DNA of 64,000 bases, taken from positions 66,528,656-66,592,655 of the forward strand of contig CM037781.1 of the NCBI GenBank assembly GCA_021229015.1, read 5' to 3'. How positions within the stretch are numbered: position 1 is the first letter of the stretch; each line of letters opens with the position of its first letter. The notes under the pieces are model-generated. The model had not been told where the DNA came from and did no database searches. It saw only the letters and a program-made list of their open reading frames with translations. Of the stretch, positions 51,377-64,000 are shown one piece after another. The position numbers were made by a program, and so were the translations under genes. This DNA comes from Solen grandis (lineage: Eukaryota; Mollusca; Bivalvia; Adapedonta; Solenidae).

Positions 51377-51622
51377 GGGGTGTGGGGGGAGGGTTAAGTC
51401 GCTGACTTTAACACTCATTCAGCTCTTCACCGCGTGGGTTCGAATCCAGGCAGGGTCATTCGGATTTTTTTGTGAGGAAGCTTTCTAGCAGGCTTGAGGT
51501 AGGTCGGTGGTTCTACCCGGATGCCTCCGTGCATTCAGGGTCTTCCTCCACCTGTAATTAGCTGGACGTCGCTATATGACTGAAGTACTGTCGAAGCGAC
51601 GGTAAACTCAAATAGTCAAGTC
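51377..51622 (+). mobile_element. tRNA-derived SINE with target duplication
   Basis: Plus-strand copy with a degenerate head, T-arm GGGTTCGAATCC, core and GCGACGGTAAACTCAA end. It is flanked by a 10-bp duplication, ATTGAGCTAG, at 51367-51376 and 51623-51632. Confidence 0.9.
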
Positions 51623-51632
51623 ATTGAGCTAG

Positions 51633-54261
51633 TACTATAATTGGAAGCATTGAATTAATATATGTTCTGTTTCCTTGGACATTGAGTTACAATTATGTGT
51701 TTGATATCCTTTATTTGATTGTTTTGAGTGTGTGGAGAGGGTCTTATTTATTCCGTTTATTTATATTATTTTTTTCTTCAGTTTGCGGAGGTCATTGAGT
51801 CACGACTCTATTTATTACATTTATTAATTCTATTTTTTCTTTGGGGGGACGGGGAAGGGTCAATGAATTAACAACTCTTGTTTATTCCGTTTAAAAAGAC
51901 ATTGAGAAACAACATATATTCTGGTTTTGCTGAAGTTCCTTTTTGGGTGGGAGCTACGAATATACTTATATTAAGCTACGACTACATGTATATTGGGAGC
52001 ATTGAGGTATTATATATTTTTCTTTTATGACTCTATGTGTAATCTTTAAGGCAATTAAGTAACGACTTTTTTTTTTCCGTGTACAGTGGACATTGAGTTT
52101 TGACAATTTCTATCTCGTTTATGATTCATATAACAACTTAAACATGTAAGGGATTGTTCAAATAAGTAGGGCTGTTGTATCTGTTTCTTTCCTTTCCTCT
52201 TTCTCAAATTAGAAACCTAGTTTAACATAGCTACATGTAGGCCTATTCGGCGACATAATTATAGTATTTTATCTGTGATAATTTGCGCTTCCTCACTTTT
52301 CCATCAAAATTAAGCTCTTATTTATTAAATTCAATGATATTCTTAAAGTTTAACGACAAGTTTTTTTTTTTTTTTTTTTTTTTGTTGCATCAGACTAAAT
52401 CCGCTAACACAGCAAAATTAATTCATCGTCAACAAATCAACGTCTGTGCGTGGGTGTGTGTGAGTGTGTAGACAAGACATAAATCATGAGGCTTTGTTAT
52501 AACACAGTTGGTTTTGCTGTATGGACCGGAAGAAGAAATAAAGACAAACACAGAATATAATGCATAGAACTGTGGTGTAATCTACTATACTGTTCAACAA
52601 TGTACATTTATTACTACACAAATTATGTTTCATTAACTATATATACTGGACAATACACAAGTATCTTGATGAATGACATTGTATCATGCAAATAAACTTA
52701 ATGAAATAAATAAGTGGACGAAATATAGATACACATCCTTTGTGCAACACGTGTTTTAAAAAATCACAAATCGTTGATTCTGTAACCTGTCCATATACGT
52801 TAATAATTTTGTTCAATGTACAGGGGCATGAATTCTTTGCATAAAATCTGCCATCAAAAAATAAAACAGATAAAACAATGTAAACATATGATAAATATAT
52901 TATTACATTTAACTTTATCATTTTCATCTAAAAAAAAGTGTCATGGCCAATGTTTGCTGTTGTCTTTTGGAGGGGGGGGGGATAAAAATGTACTACTAGT
53001 ATACAAAATGAGATGTCTATTTATACAGACTAATCTCATTTAAATATGATCAATTTTCTTTTGGAAAAAGTATTATGCATTCAAAATAATCTCAAAAAAT
53101 TGCATAATCATGTACTTGATACAAAACAAAAACAGATCTGAATTAATACTTCAATATAGAGCATTATAAAGGGCTATATTTCCAACTTAACATATAAACA
53201 ATGAAAGTTACTATCTACATGCATCTACAATAAATACCCATGCATATTTAAAATGGATAAAAAGGGGGCTATTCCCTATTGTACAGTTGACATACAATGA
53301 CAATAGCGTTTCAAAAAATTGCATAGAAACAAAGTGAATTTCGAAATACACTGCAATGAGTGTATATTCGGATCATTAGTTTAATAAATCCTAGCATGCA
53401 ATCTAAAAAACGAGATTTATAATGTTATAAATATATATATATCTATTCATATGTCCTATTTCTTACTCCATAGTAGTATTAGTGAGAATGAACAATGAAA
53501 AACAAAAATTGTTTACAGTTAATTGATTTAATTATATATTGATATATTACATTCTTAGTATTATAAACACCAGTAAAAAATGAATTTTTTTTTGGTCAAT
53601 TATTCTATTAAATGACCATGATGATGATGATGATGATGATGATGCTGATGTCACCTACATTATGCATTACAACACTCATTTGGACAACACCTACTAAATT
53701 ATCAACAACAATAACCTTTTAAGTCAATAACTGTGGTAGCTCATTTGTGATCACATTTCAACACAATATGCTGATAACCAGAAGCAGTTCAGCTAGCGCA
53801 GTGCAGTTTCCAAGTAAAGTTTGTATTTATTTGGTTAATATGTCAGGATGTGGTGAAGAAATAAAATATCTCAAAAGCTTAAGATGGGCAAGCCTGTAAA
53901 ATTTAGCTCTCTAAAGTCCTGAATTTTGAACGATATATGTATATGAATAAACTTTCGGGTATTTCCAAAGAAATATTCTTAAATAATCTTTGAAATGTCA
54001 GAGACCATTCCAAAAAAGTTTTTTTCATACTTTTGTATGTATTCCCAAAGAGTTGTTCTAAAATTGCATTTTAGAGGCTGTAGCCCTGCACAAGTTCAAC
54101 AAAAAGGGAACCAGCTGAGAAGTGTTGATTGCATGACAGATGAGAAACACCCTGTATTTTGACCTCTCAGGAACAATGGAACCCAAACACTCTTAGTCGG
54201 ACAAAATGTAAAAATATCAACAGGTAAGTATAAATTTGCAACTTCTAAAGTGTGATCTTTC
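51633..54261. other. gene-free AT-rich stretch
   Basis: Repeated phrases of the kind 'cattgagttacgactc' recur loosely from 51690 to 52100, but no unit is clear. There is a T run at 52362-52383, a short G run near 52972 and an (ATG)n run at 53620-53643. No gene recognised. Confidence 0.45.
53618..53645. repeat. (ATG)n microsatellite
   Basis: About eight GAT/ATG triplets. Confidence 0.9.
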
Positions 54262-54272
54262 AAATAATTTTC

Positions 54273-54527
54273 GGGGCTGCCATGGCCGAGCGGTTACAGT
54301 CATGGACAACAAATCTCTCAGCCCCACACCGCTGTGTGTTCGAATCCCGGTAGGGACTTCGGATTTTTCATGTGAGGAAGCCTTCCAGCTGGCTTGCGGT
54401 AGGTCGGTGGTTCTACCCGGGTACCTCTGTGTACTCGGGGTCTTCCTCCACCTGTAATTAGCTGGACGTCGCTATATGATTGAAATACTATCGCAGCGAC
54501 GGTAAACCCCAATACAACAACAACAAC
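54273..54527 (+). mobile_element. tRNA-derived SINE, best-preserved copy
   Basis: Complete 255-bp plus-strand copy: head GGGGCTGCCATGGCCGAGCG, T arm TTCGAATCCCGG, core AGGAAGCCTTCCAGCTGGCT, 3' region TAGCTGGACGTCGCTATATG and a (CAA)n tail. A perfect 11-bp duplication, AAATAATTTTC, flanks it (54262-54272, 54528-54538). Best reference copy for the family in this window. Confidence 0.95.
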
Positions 54528-54538
54528 AAATAATTTTC

Positions 54539-55305
54539 TTTTACAGGTTAATTTCTTCACTCAAAATAAAACAATCTTAAGTCATTAGCCTTTCTTATCA
54601 AAGAAAACATAATGAATGAGTATGGGGTAGGTTTAAACATGGGTGTCAGAGTTCCACTGTTCCTTGTGAGAAACTCACACACTTTGAGATTCCTTAAGAT
54701 ACTTGAAGTAGTATAATAAATACACATCGTGATTTGGATGATAACAAGAAGAAACTTCTGTCACAAATATATCTTGTTCCTGAGAGATTTGGCACTTAAA
54801 AATGTAAACACAAGGCATAAATAAAAATCTATGTGCATGTATAACAAAACAAGTTGTCAGAAAGACAATACAGTATACAGAACAAAAAAAAGATTTCTAA
54901 CATATCTACAGCAAATTATAACTGAGCCCAGGGTCAACATTAGGTTAATACATATACATATATGTACAGCATCAATACGTTCAGATATTTCTAAATGTCA
55001 TATTATATAAACGCTTAAACAGTTAAGCTGAACATGTCCTTATATCTACACATTGCTAATATTTGAATTTATAATGAAGATTTTGATTATTTTGCTCAAA
55101 TACTTTGGTGCAACAAATGACTTTAAAAAAAAATGCTTTTTAAATGGCATGATTCTTAAGGTATTCCATCAATAGTAAGATTTTTTTCCCCTTCTTGTAA
55201 ACTTGTGAAGTGCTGTTACTTAATTTTGATTTTTTTTTCTGACATTGAATGTCAACTCATGACAAGTCAAAGAACATTTATAAGCTTGAAATATTCTTGA
55301 CAATT
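54539..55305. other. gene-free stretch
   Basis: AT-rich; nothing recognised. Confidence 0.45.
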
Positions 55306-56540
55306 ATCAAACAAGAGGGCCATGATGGCCCTGAATCGCTCACCTGAGTACCATTGCTTCAACTGATGTCAAGGTTTTTAAACAGACAAGGATTCTGATA
55401 TAACTTAATCTAAAACATTTTACCCCTGACAATACTACACACCAAATACCTAAGCAATGGGCCATATGGTTTCAGAGAAGACTTGGGCGCAGGGTCATTT
55501 ATCACCGTAGGGCCAAGACTTTGAAAATTTTTGTAATGAACCATTAGATGCTACAACATACCAAAAATCTTAGCTCTAGGCCTTATTGATTCATAGAAGA
55601 AGATTTTTTAAGATTTTCCTATTTAACTCTATGTAAAACAAGTGACCCCTGGTGTGGGGTCATTTATCACCATTGGGCTATGATTTGTACAATCTTGGTA
55701 GTGGCCCATAAGATGATGCTACATACCAAATATCTAAGCTCTAGGCCTTATGGATTCATAGAAGAAGATTTTTTAAGATTTTCCTATATAACTCTATGTA
55801 AAACAAGTGACCCCTGGTGCGGGTCATTTATCACCATAGGGCTATGATTTGTACAATCTTGGTAGTGGCCCATAAGATGATGCTTCATACCAAATATCTA
55901 AGCTCTAGGCCTTATGCATTCATGGAAGAAGATTTTTTAAGATTTTCCTATATAATTCTATGTAAAACAAGTGACCCTGGTGCGGGGTCATTTATCACCA
56001 TAGGGCTATGATTTGTACAATCTTGGTAGTGGCCCATAAGATGATGCTACATACCAAAAATCAAAAGGTTAGGCCTTGTGGTTTCGGAGAAAGTTTTTCC
56101 TATATTAGCCTATGTGAAATCAAGTGACCCCTGGGGCGGGGCCAATTTTGACCCCAGGGTCATAATTTGTACAATCCTGGTAGAGAGTCATAAGATCATG
56201 CTACATACCAAAAATCAAAAGGCTAGGCCTTGTGGTTTCAGAGAAGAAGATTTTTTAAATTTTCATTTTTAAAATCTATTTTTAGCTCCTGTGACCTAAT
56301 TATGCAATGGACCAGAACCATTTATACAACTTTAGTAGAGTTTCATCCAAGGAACATTCCTGCAAAATATTTTTCAAATTGGCCAAGCCGTTTAGGAGGA
56401 GATGTTGTTTGAAGCAATTGTTGACGCCGGACGCACGGACGCACGCACGCACGCACGCACGGACGACGGACGACGGACGCCGGACAAAAGGCGATCAGAA
56501 AAGCTCACCTTGAGCACGTTGTGCTCATGTGAGCTAAAAA
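55306..56540 (-). repeat. GAGCAC-hairpin repeat, full copy
   Basis: Starts CAAACAAGAGGGCCATGATG (itself partly palindromic), continues as tandem units of about 170 bp with 'aatatctaagctctaggcct' and 'caagtgacccctggtgcggg', then a GACGCACGCACG-rich zone. It ends AAGCTCACCTTGAGCACGTT, GTGCTCATGTGAGCTA, a hairpin. Same family as 36412-37285 plus 42650-42716, inverted. ORFs inside are repeat translations. Confidence 0.82.
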
Positions 56541-58980
56541 TGATAGGGTAGGATGGGAAACCGTACAAACTCCCAAAAATTATCAAAAAACTCAAAATCA
56601 TGCTTCAAGAATGGCATACCTTGAGAAAAACAGCTGTTCAATCCGTGTTCAATTTTGCAAGTTTTGCGCTAGTGTTACCCTTAAATTCTTGATTGTCATG
56701 GTCAAGCTCCTCTATTAAATTATAACTTGAATACACCTTTAAACATCACATCCAACCTATTAAGAGCTAGATCAGGTCTAAGTTAGATTAAACAGTGTAA
56801 CTTTCTTATTACAAAGGTACTTATGAGTACTAAACAGTATAAAACCTGATCAGACCATGAGTTACTTACAAGTAACAGGTTACTCAATTGCTGATCAAGT
56901 TTTATAATGCTGGCTGAGGTCAGTTCCTCGATCGCTGTCGTGAGGTCACATGTTTATACATCAACGTTCACTCAGATGCACAAGTCTTCACTGGAGTATG
57001 TCAAACATTTCTGCAGTATGAACAATCATAAACAATATTGCCAATTAAACTTGTCAACAAAATGCATAGTTAACTATTTACAAAGTAAAGAAAAAACATT
57101 CTTTTTTCTTGAGCATCTGAGAGTTCACAAGAAGTAAAAATTGCATCAATAAAATTGTATAGAAAATGCATAGTCACTAAAATTGTAAAAAAAAATGCTC
57201 TGCCAACCTCTAGCATAGATGCATAGTCATTTTGTTTTTCCCCATTATTCAAAATTGTTGTTGCAAAAAGTCTTTTGTCAAAAAAAAAATGCAAAAAAGT
57301 AAAAATTTAAATAACCATATTATTCTTTAACAAAAAAAAAAAAATCTTTTTAAGCTGATTTAACTTTTGCCAATACTTATTAATGATTTTTTTTTTCGAT
57401 ATGATTTTGCATAATCTTGATTAATCATTAAACATCATGATAAATCATGAAAAATAAATGGACTAGAAATGAACAACATTTGGCAATGTTAATATATGAG
57501 AAATGACTAGAGCAGCATTTTGGCATCTAAGAAAGTGTGAAAAAGCAAAACTTAAAACAGACTTCTAATCGAAATCCTGGCAAGTTTGCATAAATTTGAG
57601 ACCACAATGTCACATTATACAAAAAATTTACATTTGTGTTATAAACTGGGAAAACTTAAATAATATCCAAAAAAATTTAAAAAAATTATAAAAATGCATT
57701 TGATAACGCTAACAAGGCAAATATTTTGGTGGATAAAGAACCTAATAACTCCTTAAATTAGAAAATAACAAAAGCATTACTTCCTAACAATAATATCATC
57801 TAAATTAATTTATCTATTAGGTATTAAAGTTTTTTGTTTATAATTTATAAAAAAAAAACCTAGAAGACAGCAACCTATTACAAGCCAGCTTGAAGGCTTT
57901 CTCACATGAAAAATCATAGTGACCAGATGTAGACAATGTTTGGAATAAGACTTCCTGGATTGATATAAATTTGCATATTACTATGTCCTTGTGATTAAAT
58001 AAATTGTTTTTTAAAGAGGGAAAAGAAAATAAAGCTTAACTTTTGCTCAAAACTTTGTAGTTCTATGGGTGTTTACTAAAGGAAAACTTCCAAAAGGGTG
58101 ACAACTCTTGGTACAGATGAAGAGTGGATTGCTTCCCTTAACCACTGAGACCCGCAATATTTGATATAAACCTCTCACACCCTTCCTCCTCACACGCTTG
58201 CACACTGTGTCAAGTTCACGTACATTAATATCCTATTGATAGCTTATTCCCAGCTACAAATGATTCACATATATCTGAAAGAAATCAACATTCTCACACT
58301 TAACCCATATAGAGGTAAATACATTTTTTTTTGTGCAAATTAAAATTAAAAAATAAATATGTAAACTTCTCTTAAATCATCATCAAGAATTACAATGTTT
58401 GCCTCATGTACATTTTTCAAGCCAAATGAAGTAAACCCATTCAAGATCAGCCTCCAGACATTGGACTACCTGAAAAGAAAGGCATATAAAGCAACCCCTT
58501 CTTATTTTCAGACAAATATTTGACTGTGGCAAACTTATACGAAAGCAAAGTTCACCCGCGCCATAGACTAAACATTGCACATTTTGGCCCATCTTATACT
58601 GTAATAACTGCAGTATGAAAATATATTGTTGTTAATAGAACACACAACAACGCAACTACAAAGCACACATGGTCCTAGAACTGTATTCATGTCTCAAAGA
58701 AGTGTCTTTGCATACACCAGATAATTCTGAACTCGTCCACTCCTGATGTCCAATAGCACCTTCTAACTTATTCCAAATCCCAAATTATCCCCAGTCTTTG
58801 TTATGCAAGAACTAGACAAGTCATCAAATCAAGTCCACTAACAATAAATCAAGTTTCTTGAACTCATCATAAACATTTATCTTTCAAGCAAACCTTACTT
58901 TTCTACACTAGATTTTCATACATATTTACATTTCTACCTGACATTCTAGTGTCCAGAATGTTTCAGATTAGATGTCAGGT
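56541..58980. other. basonuclin 3' flank, probable 3' UTR in part; gene-free
   Basis: AT-rich with many A runs. A SINE core scrap lies at 57875-57918, and a decayed relative of the MITE palindrome at about 56835-56905. The minus-strand basonuclin transcript must end somewhere here or further left; several TTTATT (AATAAA on minus) sites exist and none can be preferred. Confidence 0.45.
57875..57918 (-). repeat. SINE core scrap
   Basis: Plus strand AAGCCAGCTTGAAGGCTTTC then TCACATGAAAAATC, about 44 bases of the SINE core only. Confidence 0.65.
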
Positions 58981-61900
58981 TTAACTTGAGGCTTTATGGA
59001 GATTATCATTTTGACTGTGTCGATTTCTGCTTTTCCGTGTTGAGAAAATCTTTTCACATCCCTTAATCTTACACTGGTACATTTCTTTAGGATGATTAAG
59101 TTCAAAATGTTCTTTAAGGATCAAATTATCTCGCATTTGCACATTACAAATATGACATGTAACCATTCCATCACTAGTAAGAGTGCCTAGTTCATCTTCG
59201 TCATTACCATTTATTTTATCAGACTCGTCTCTTTCATCCGATGATTCATCGGCATCATTGTCATCGCCATCATGTTTACCGTTACCATTGACTACTCCAT
59301 CTGATGTGTCATCCGGCTCAGTGTTGAAGTGCTGACTTTCGTACAGTTTTTGTATAACGTCAGCTCTGAAGTTTTGATTGTCGTCAGTTTCGTCCTCTGC
59401 CTTTTGGTCATCAGTTTTCGTTGTTGAAAGAAGCTTGCGGTGTAGATTCAAGTTGGCACTGTGACGATCACGACTACGTTTAGATGGAAATGCGGCACTG
59501 CATCCTGCCACAGTGCAGTTGTGCATCAGTTTTAGGTGCACATTCTTATAGTGGATTTTAAGTCCAAACACATTTAGGAAGGCCTTCCCACATGTCACAC
59601 ACTGCTTAGGGTTCTCCTTGTCTATTGGTATATCATAATCTGACGATGACAAATCACCATTATTTTTCGACACATCAGTTGAGTCGTTTGAACCAAAAGA
59701 GGCATTTGAGTCCTGACCTGATGCATTGTCACAATCAATAGCATCTACATGCATGGAGAAGTCAAGAACTTCTCCGGTATCATTTTTGTCAAAGTCCTCA
59801 TCATCGTCTTCATCTTCATCATCAATGACCAATTTATTATCACTTTTATCGATTGAACAATCCTCAGATTCATCCATATGGTTTTCTTCATTTAGACCAT
59901 TGTAACGCTTTCTGATTGTTTCATCCTCATCCATATCATGCCTATCTCCATTGCAATTATCAGAGTTGCTTGATCCCTGAGCAATGTTTTGTTTCTTTTC
60001 TACAATATGATTCTCATCATCACCATCTCTATCATCTAAGGGATCATCCTTGACCCTAAAGAGATCAGATGGTTGTGCGCACCTTGTTGGGATATTCTTT
60101 CGACGACTTGATGTGCGCATTGGTCCAGACGAGTGGTTTGAGTTGGTAGTTTCATGCTTCTCACCTTCAGAGAGGCTATCCTCAACACTGTCTTTGGTAG
60201 GGGTTTCAATATCAGACTGGTTTGCAAGATCCTGGTCATGTTTTGAGATAGAAAGACTCATATTTCTTGGGCTGTTCTCATTTGAGCTTGCATCAGATTT
60301 AATAGGAAGACTGAGATCTCTTGGGCTTTCATCATCGTCAAGTTTTAGCCTCTTTGCCGCTGATGGGAATATCGGCATCTGGATGTTTGGGTCAGAATAG
60401 AACGACCTTTGGTCAGGACTCTCCAGCATGCTTACTGGACTTCTACTAACCATTGTTGGCCCCATCACCATGGTTGGGGGAGTTGACATCGACCGCTTTT
60501 GAACCGATGAGGTACCATCATCCACCAATGTGGCACCTTCAGGAATTTTTGGTCGTTTTTGAGGCATGTGAAGTTTTGGATTGGGGTTGGCACTGTGGCG
60601 ATTTCTACTTCGGCGAGAGCTGAACATCATGGTACAGCCTTCAACTGAGCATTTGTGCATCTCTTTCAGATGAACTGCACTATAGTGAATCTTCAGAGCA
60701 CCCTTATCACAAAATGTCTTGTTACAGGCAGTGCAGAGTACACGCTTTTTACCATTAGGGCCAATCATGGGGGACCCGAAATTATCTGGAAACCAATTGC
60801 GTTTAATTGGATTAGTTGACTTTCGTAAATGTTTGTTTTTGCGATCCATGTAATTCTTTAAATCCTGGTCCTCTTTGATAGAAAAGTTGATGGCTGCCTC
60901 ATCTGAGCCTTGGTGCCGCTGCATTGTGGGTAGCATCATGGAGGCGGAGCCAAGTGTGACAGTAGGTGGCATTATCGGAAGATGAGAAATGGGACTCTCA
61001 ATATCCGATATTTTCTGAGGTGTATATGGAGTATGCGGAGGAGAAGAGTGGGAGGATGTGGATGCTATACTTAGGTTCTGTGGACTCTCACTCTTTGGCG
61101 AATTTTCTCGGGTTGGCTGCTGTTTCTCAACTGGGCTTATAGCAGCAGGACTTGACGACTCGCGTCTGTAGTCAAATGGTTGCATAGTCTGAAGACGACC
61201 AAGAGGTGAGGATGTGACAGGACTTGAAGACGTCACTGATATCAATGGAGGTCGGAGCTCCGCCCGCGGGCTTGTAGACGGAGTAGAGAACCCTGGAATC
61301 GGCGGACTCATCAGCCTATTACCCGTAGCCCCAACATATGGAAGCCTGCTCCCAAACAAATGGCGTACATCAAATGGACGCATCAAATTTTGCATAGACA
61401 TGTTACTTCTTTCGATGAATTTTTTAATCTCGGATTCATTCCGTGATGTCTGCTTTATATACAGATCCTGTCTCTCTCGTGTGTCCTGTAGGATTATTTC
61501 CTGTGCAATGGATTTCGTCTCACCAAATCGAAGGAACTGTTGCATTATTATATACTCCTCTTCACGCGTTGCACATGTCCATTTGTCCAACACCCGTCCA
61601 GAAGATTCCTGAAACAAAGCAAATATCAAAATAAATTAACAATTACAATTTCTTCATCTTTTTCATATTCATATTAATATTTTATCAAATTGGTATTGGA
61701 ATAACCATGAAATAATTCTGATGTAATAGTTAAGGTCAAGAAGTGTCAGATGAAAACTAAGGATTGTCATTTGATTAAAATTAAATGTCTAAATTATCTG
61801 CGGACATGGAATATAATTTTGCAGTTTCTAGCTGATAACGATGAAATAACATTCAAATAACAGGAGGGAGGGGTGTTAAGGTGTGATAAGGAAGGAATAG

Positions 61901-62666
61901 GAAGAAAACCATGGATTGGGAACTTGGATTTAAATGGCAATAGTAAGAATGGATAACCATGCTTGAGCACTTGAAATAGAGAAAAATAAACTCTGAATCT
62001 TTTGCTGAGCCCATACCTATGTTTATATCTCAAGAGTGATGACTGGTATTGCCATCCGAAATTAGAAAAAAAAATGAGATCTTTTTTCCATGTTGATTTT
62101 GTCCTTTTTAAATAAAAAATATATAATTATATATTTTAATGACTGTAAGAAACAAAAATTTGTACTGTCCATTGCTGGTTTCATGTGTAATGATTAAACC
62201 AAACATGTGTACAAAATACAAACAGAACACCTTGGTTTCACTTTTTGTTTGCTTCTACAGTAAGATTTTTTTAGCAGTAAATATATCTATATCAAGCAGT
62301 TGTCAGCCATATATACCAGAAGTATGCTCTTTTCAAATTACAGAAATGCTGATGAAACTATTTTTATCAACAAAAATTAAGACAGTTGAAATTTGGTGAT
62401 GAAATGTAAAAATATTTTTATAATTAAATGTGGAAAAGAAAATTGGATATAATGAAGCATCTTTTTTTCCTAAGAATATCAGGGTTTTTTTTAGAATCAG
62501 GTCTGTCCACGCTGTTTCCTTGGTAACCCTACATGTATGTATCTAGGACAGTGGATAGGAAGACTGGGTAGGTGGTATCATGCACGTGGCTTGCGCATGT
62601 TTTCCAATGCACAGAACTAGTTACCTGTTCGCTGGCGTCCCCCTGGTCAGCTGTCTGGTCCTCATA
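58981..62666 (-). CDS. basonuclin-type zinc-finger protein, last two coding exons
   Basis: Last exon 58981-61608: acceptor TTTGTTTCAG, then 875 residues in frame to TAA 58981-58983. N-terminal block: VLDKWTCATREEEYIIMQQF, then LRFGETKSIAQE, a conserved basonuclin region. Three pairs of C2H2 fingers lie near residues 290-340, 667-722 and 816-866, each with the pattern CxxC, H-x(3-4)-H, CxxxGC, RSRxRHS. Between them are Ser/Pro-rich and very acidic stretches (VIDDEDEDDDEDFDKND) and a basic SSRRKNIPTR. Six fingers in three pairs is the vertebrate BNC1/BNC2 layout; Drosophila disco is related. Upstream, 62625-62666 is a probable 42-bp exon (YEDQTADQGDASEQ), in phase 0 with AG and GTAA borders. 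Earlier exons lie outside. A nuclear DNA-binding regulator is expected. Confidence 0.93.
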
Positions 62667-64000
62667 CTACAACAGATATACGACATAGATAGACCAGCAT
62701 GCTTCATACAACACTGACAGGCATAGCTTCCCATGGACCTTTCTAGTATTTGGCAGCCATAATTTTTGCCCTGCCTTTAATTTTTCTCTACTGTATTTAT
62801 CAGATTTTCAAGGAATTATCTATCTTTTGATACAAGGTCAACTACAAACAAACAATATAACTGTGTAAACCAGGTCAACTACTGATCACATGGTATCCCA
62901 GTGCTGCTATTGGATAATTTGATAATCTAATTTAAATATACTGGTAAACACTAGAAAGGTCCATACGTTATATCTACATCTAATACAGTGCTTGCGGAGT
63001 TATATGCTACTTCTACATACATGGCTACTTAGTGTAATTAAAAAAAAAAAAAGTACCCTTACACATGTCAAACTTAGTGCAACATTGTTACACATGAACT
63101 AGAAATACACATACAAAGAAGGTAAGTAACTCTTGTATAACTGAATACAATTTGTCTGCAAATGCAATACAGATTAATGTCCCTTCCACTGACAACTGGT
63201 AGTCTGACCCTATGTGGTGGCATTTGACAGGCTGTCACTTAGAGGGAAGTTTTGTCATTACTTCACAGCACTATAGGAATTATCAGCACCCAAGTCTTCA
63301 CTGGGGGACACGGAGACCAATTCCTTGTGTCAATTTCATTCGGCCTGAGTGTTTATTCAATTACAGTGCAGTGACAGGGACTGTGCCACGTACACTCCAA
63401 ACACAGCTTATTATATTGGTCAATTGACACCGCCAACGTCGCTCCATAGATCACAGAGGTGTGTAATTATGGGGTGGCCGTCTCGAGCTTCATGACAAAA
63501 CTCCCAAAATGACTTCTAAGAGACCCACAAATGTGCCGTGCCAACTCGTGGCAATAAAAGCTGCAATTTTCCGCAGGAGACAAATCCTCTTTTACTTATG
63601 TGAAGACAGAGTGTGAGCTAACATAAGGGGACCAGAATATACTAGTTAGCACCCTGAAAGTAAGACAGTACCCTATTCATGATTTCTGAATCTCTGTGAT
63701 TCGCCTACATAGCACCATCCCCATATACCCTTACAGATACCTTGGACTCCGTTACACAAATGTCTGCGAGGGAACTAAAACAACTTTATTGTCAATCATA
63801 TTATTCATTTTATTATAGATAATCATCAACCCTGTTTCATGATACTAAGATTCTAGTGAGGGTCGTTCAGTGTAAAACCCCATGGTGCATTTGTACAGCA
63901 TTATTTCCTCCACTAAGGAGAGCTGTGTGTATTGATGTCTATCATCTAGCATAAAAAAGGCTTCATAGAAGACAATTTAGATTGGAATCGGATACAATAC
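62667..64000. other. basonuclin intron or upstream region
   Basis: No further exon could be supported to the window end. Confidence 0.45.

Noticed and set aside
55817..56601. Several ORFs of 60-69 codons on both strands
   Set aside because: They are repeat-unit translations of the GAGCAC-hairpin element, including the ACGC microsatellite (ARTHARTHART).
60050..60400. Plus-strand ORF of 116 codons inside the basonuclin exon
   Set aside because: Antisense shadow of a Ser- and Asp-rich coding region; no motif of its own.

Overview
The window is eukaryotic and AT-rich, with spliced genes, a tRNA-derived SINE family, DIRS, Ty3/gypsy, LINE and Tc1-type elements. Universal stress protein (USP) exons, a basonuclin-type zinc-finger gene and the repeat families together suggest a lophotrochozoan, most probably a bivalve mollusc. 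That is inference from content; no species marker is present. Most of the 64 kb is mobile DNA in states from intact to relic. Only three host loci are convincing, plus one orphan exon.

Host genes. (1) A single-exon class A GPCR on the minus strand (11661-12650). (2) The first three coding exons of a USP gene on the minus strand (35288 down to 33370), with matching intron phases; its C-terminal exon is not seen. A separate USP C-terminal exon with several frame breaks lies on the plus strand at 1546-1795, and an inverted decayed copy of the third exon lies at about 31190-31410. (3) The large last exon of a basonuclin homologue on the minus strand (58981-61608) with three pairs of C2H2 fingers, plus a probable 42-bp microexon at 62625-62666.

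Mobile DNA. 1-9 kb: SINEs, a TTAA-flanked MITE, microsatellites and a CpG-rich foldback element. 9.4-11.5 kb: a LINE relic split by a 570-bp insert with 22-bp target duplications. 18-22 kb: SINE pieces, an assembly gap, a 144-bp inverted repeat, a 442-bp LTR miniature (TRIM) and a CpG-rich minisatellite. 24.5-26.8 kb: a TIR element and tandem arrays. 27.6-29.1 kb: a broken Tc1-like element. 36.1-46.8 kb: a nest in which a coding-intact DIRS element (37.4-42.6 kb) split an older repeat, with a rearranged Ty3/gypsy complex (42.7-46.8 kb) next to it. 47.7-51.6 kb: MITE, SINEs, LINE 3' end and a 1-kb Harbinger-like element. 51.6-58.9 kb: mostly noncoding, with one SINE and one 1.2-kb repeat.

The most unusual signals are: (a) LTRs that contain a complete tRNA-like module with A and B boxes, shared by a TRIM and by a Ty3/gypsy element; (b) a gypsy complex whose outermost LTRs are inverted to each other yet flanked by a 4-bp duplication; (c) a DIRS element whose Gag frame and tyrosine-recombinase frame are one continuous frame broken only by UGA followed by CUA; (d) five copies of a TTAA MITE carrying a nearly loopless 67-bp palindrome.
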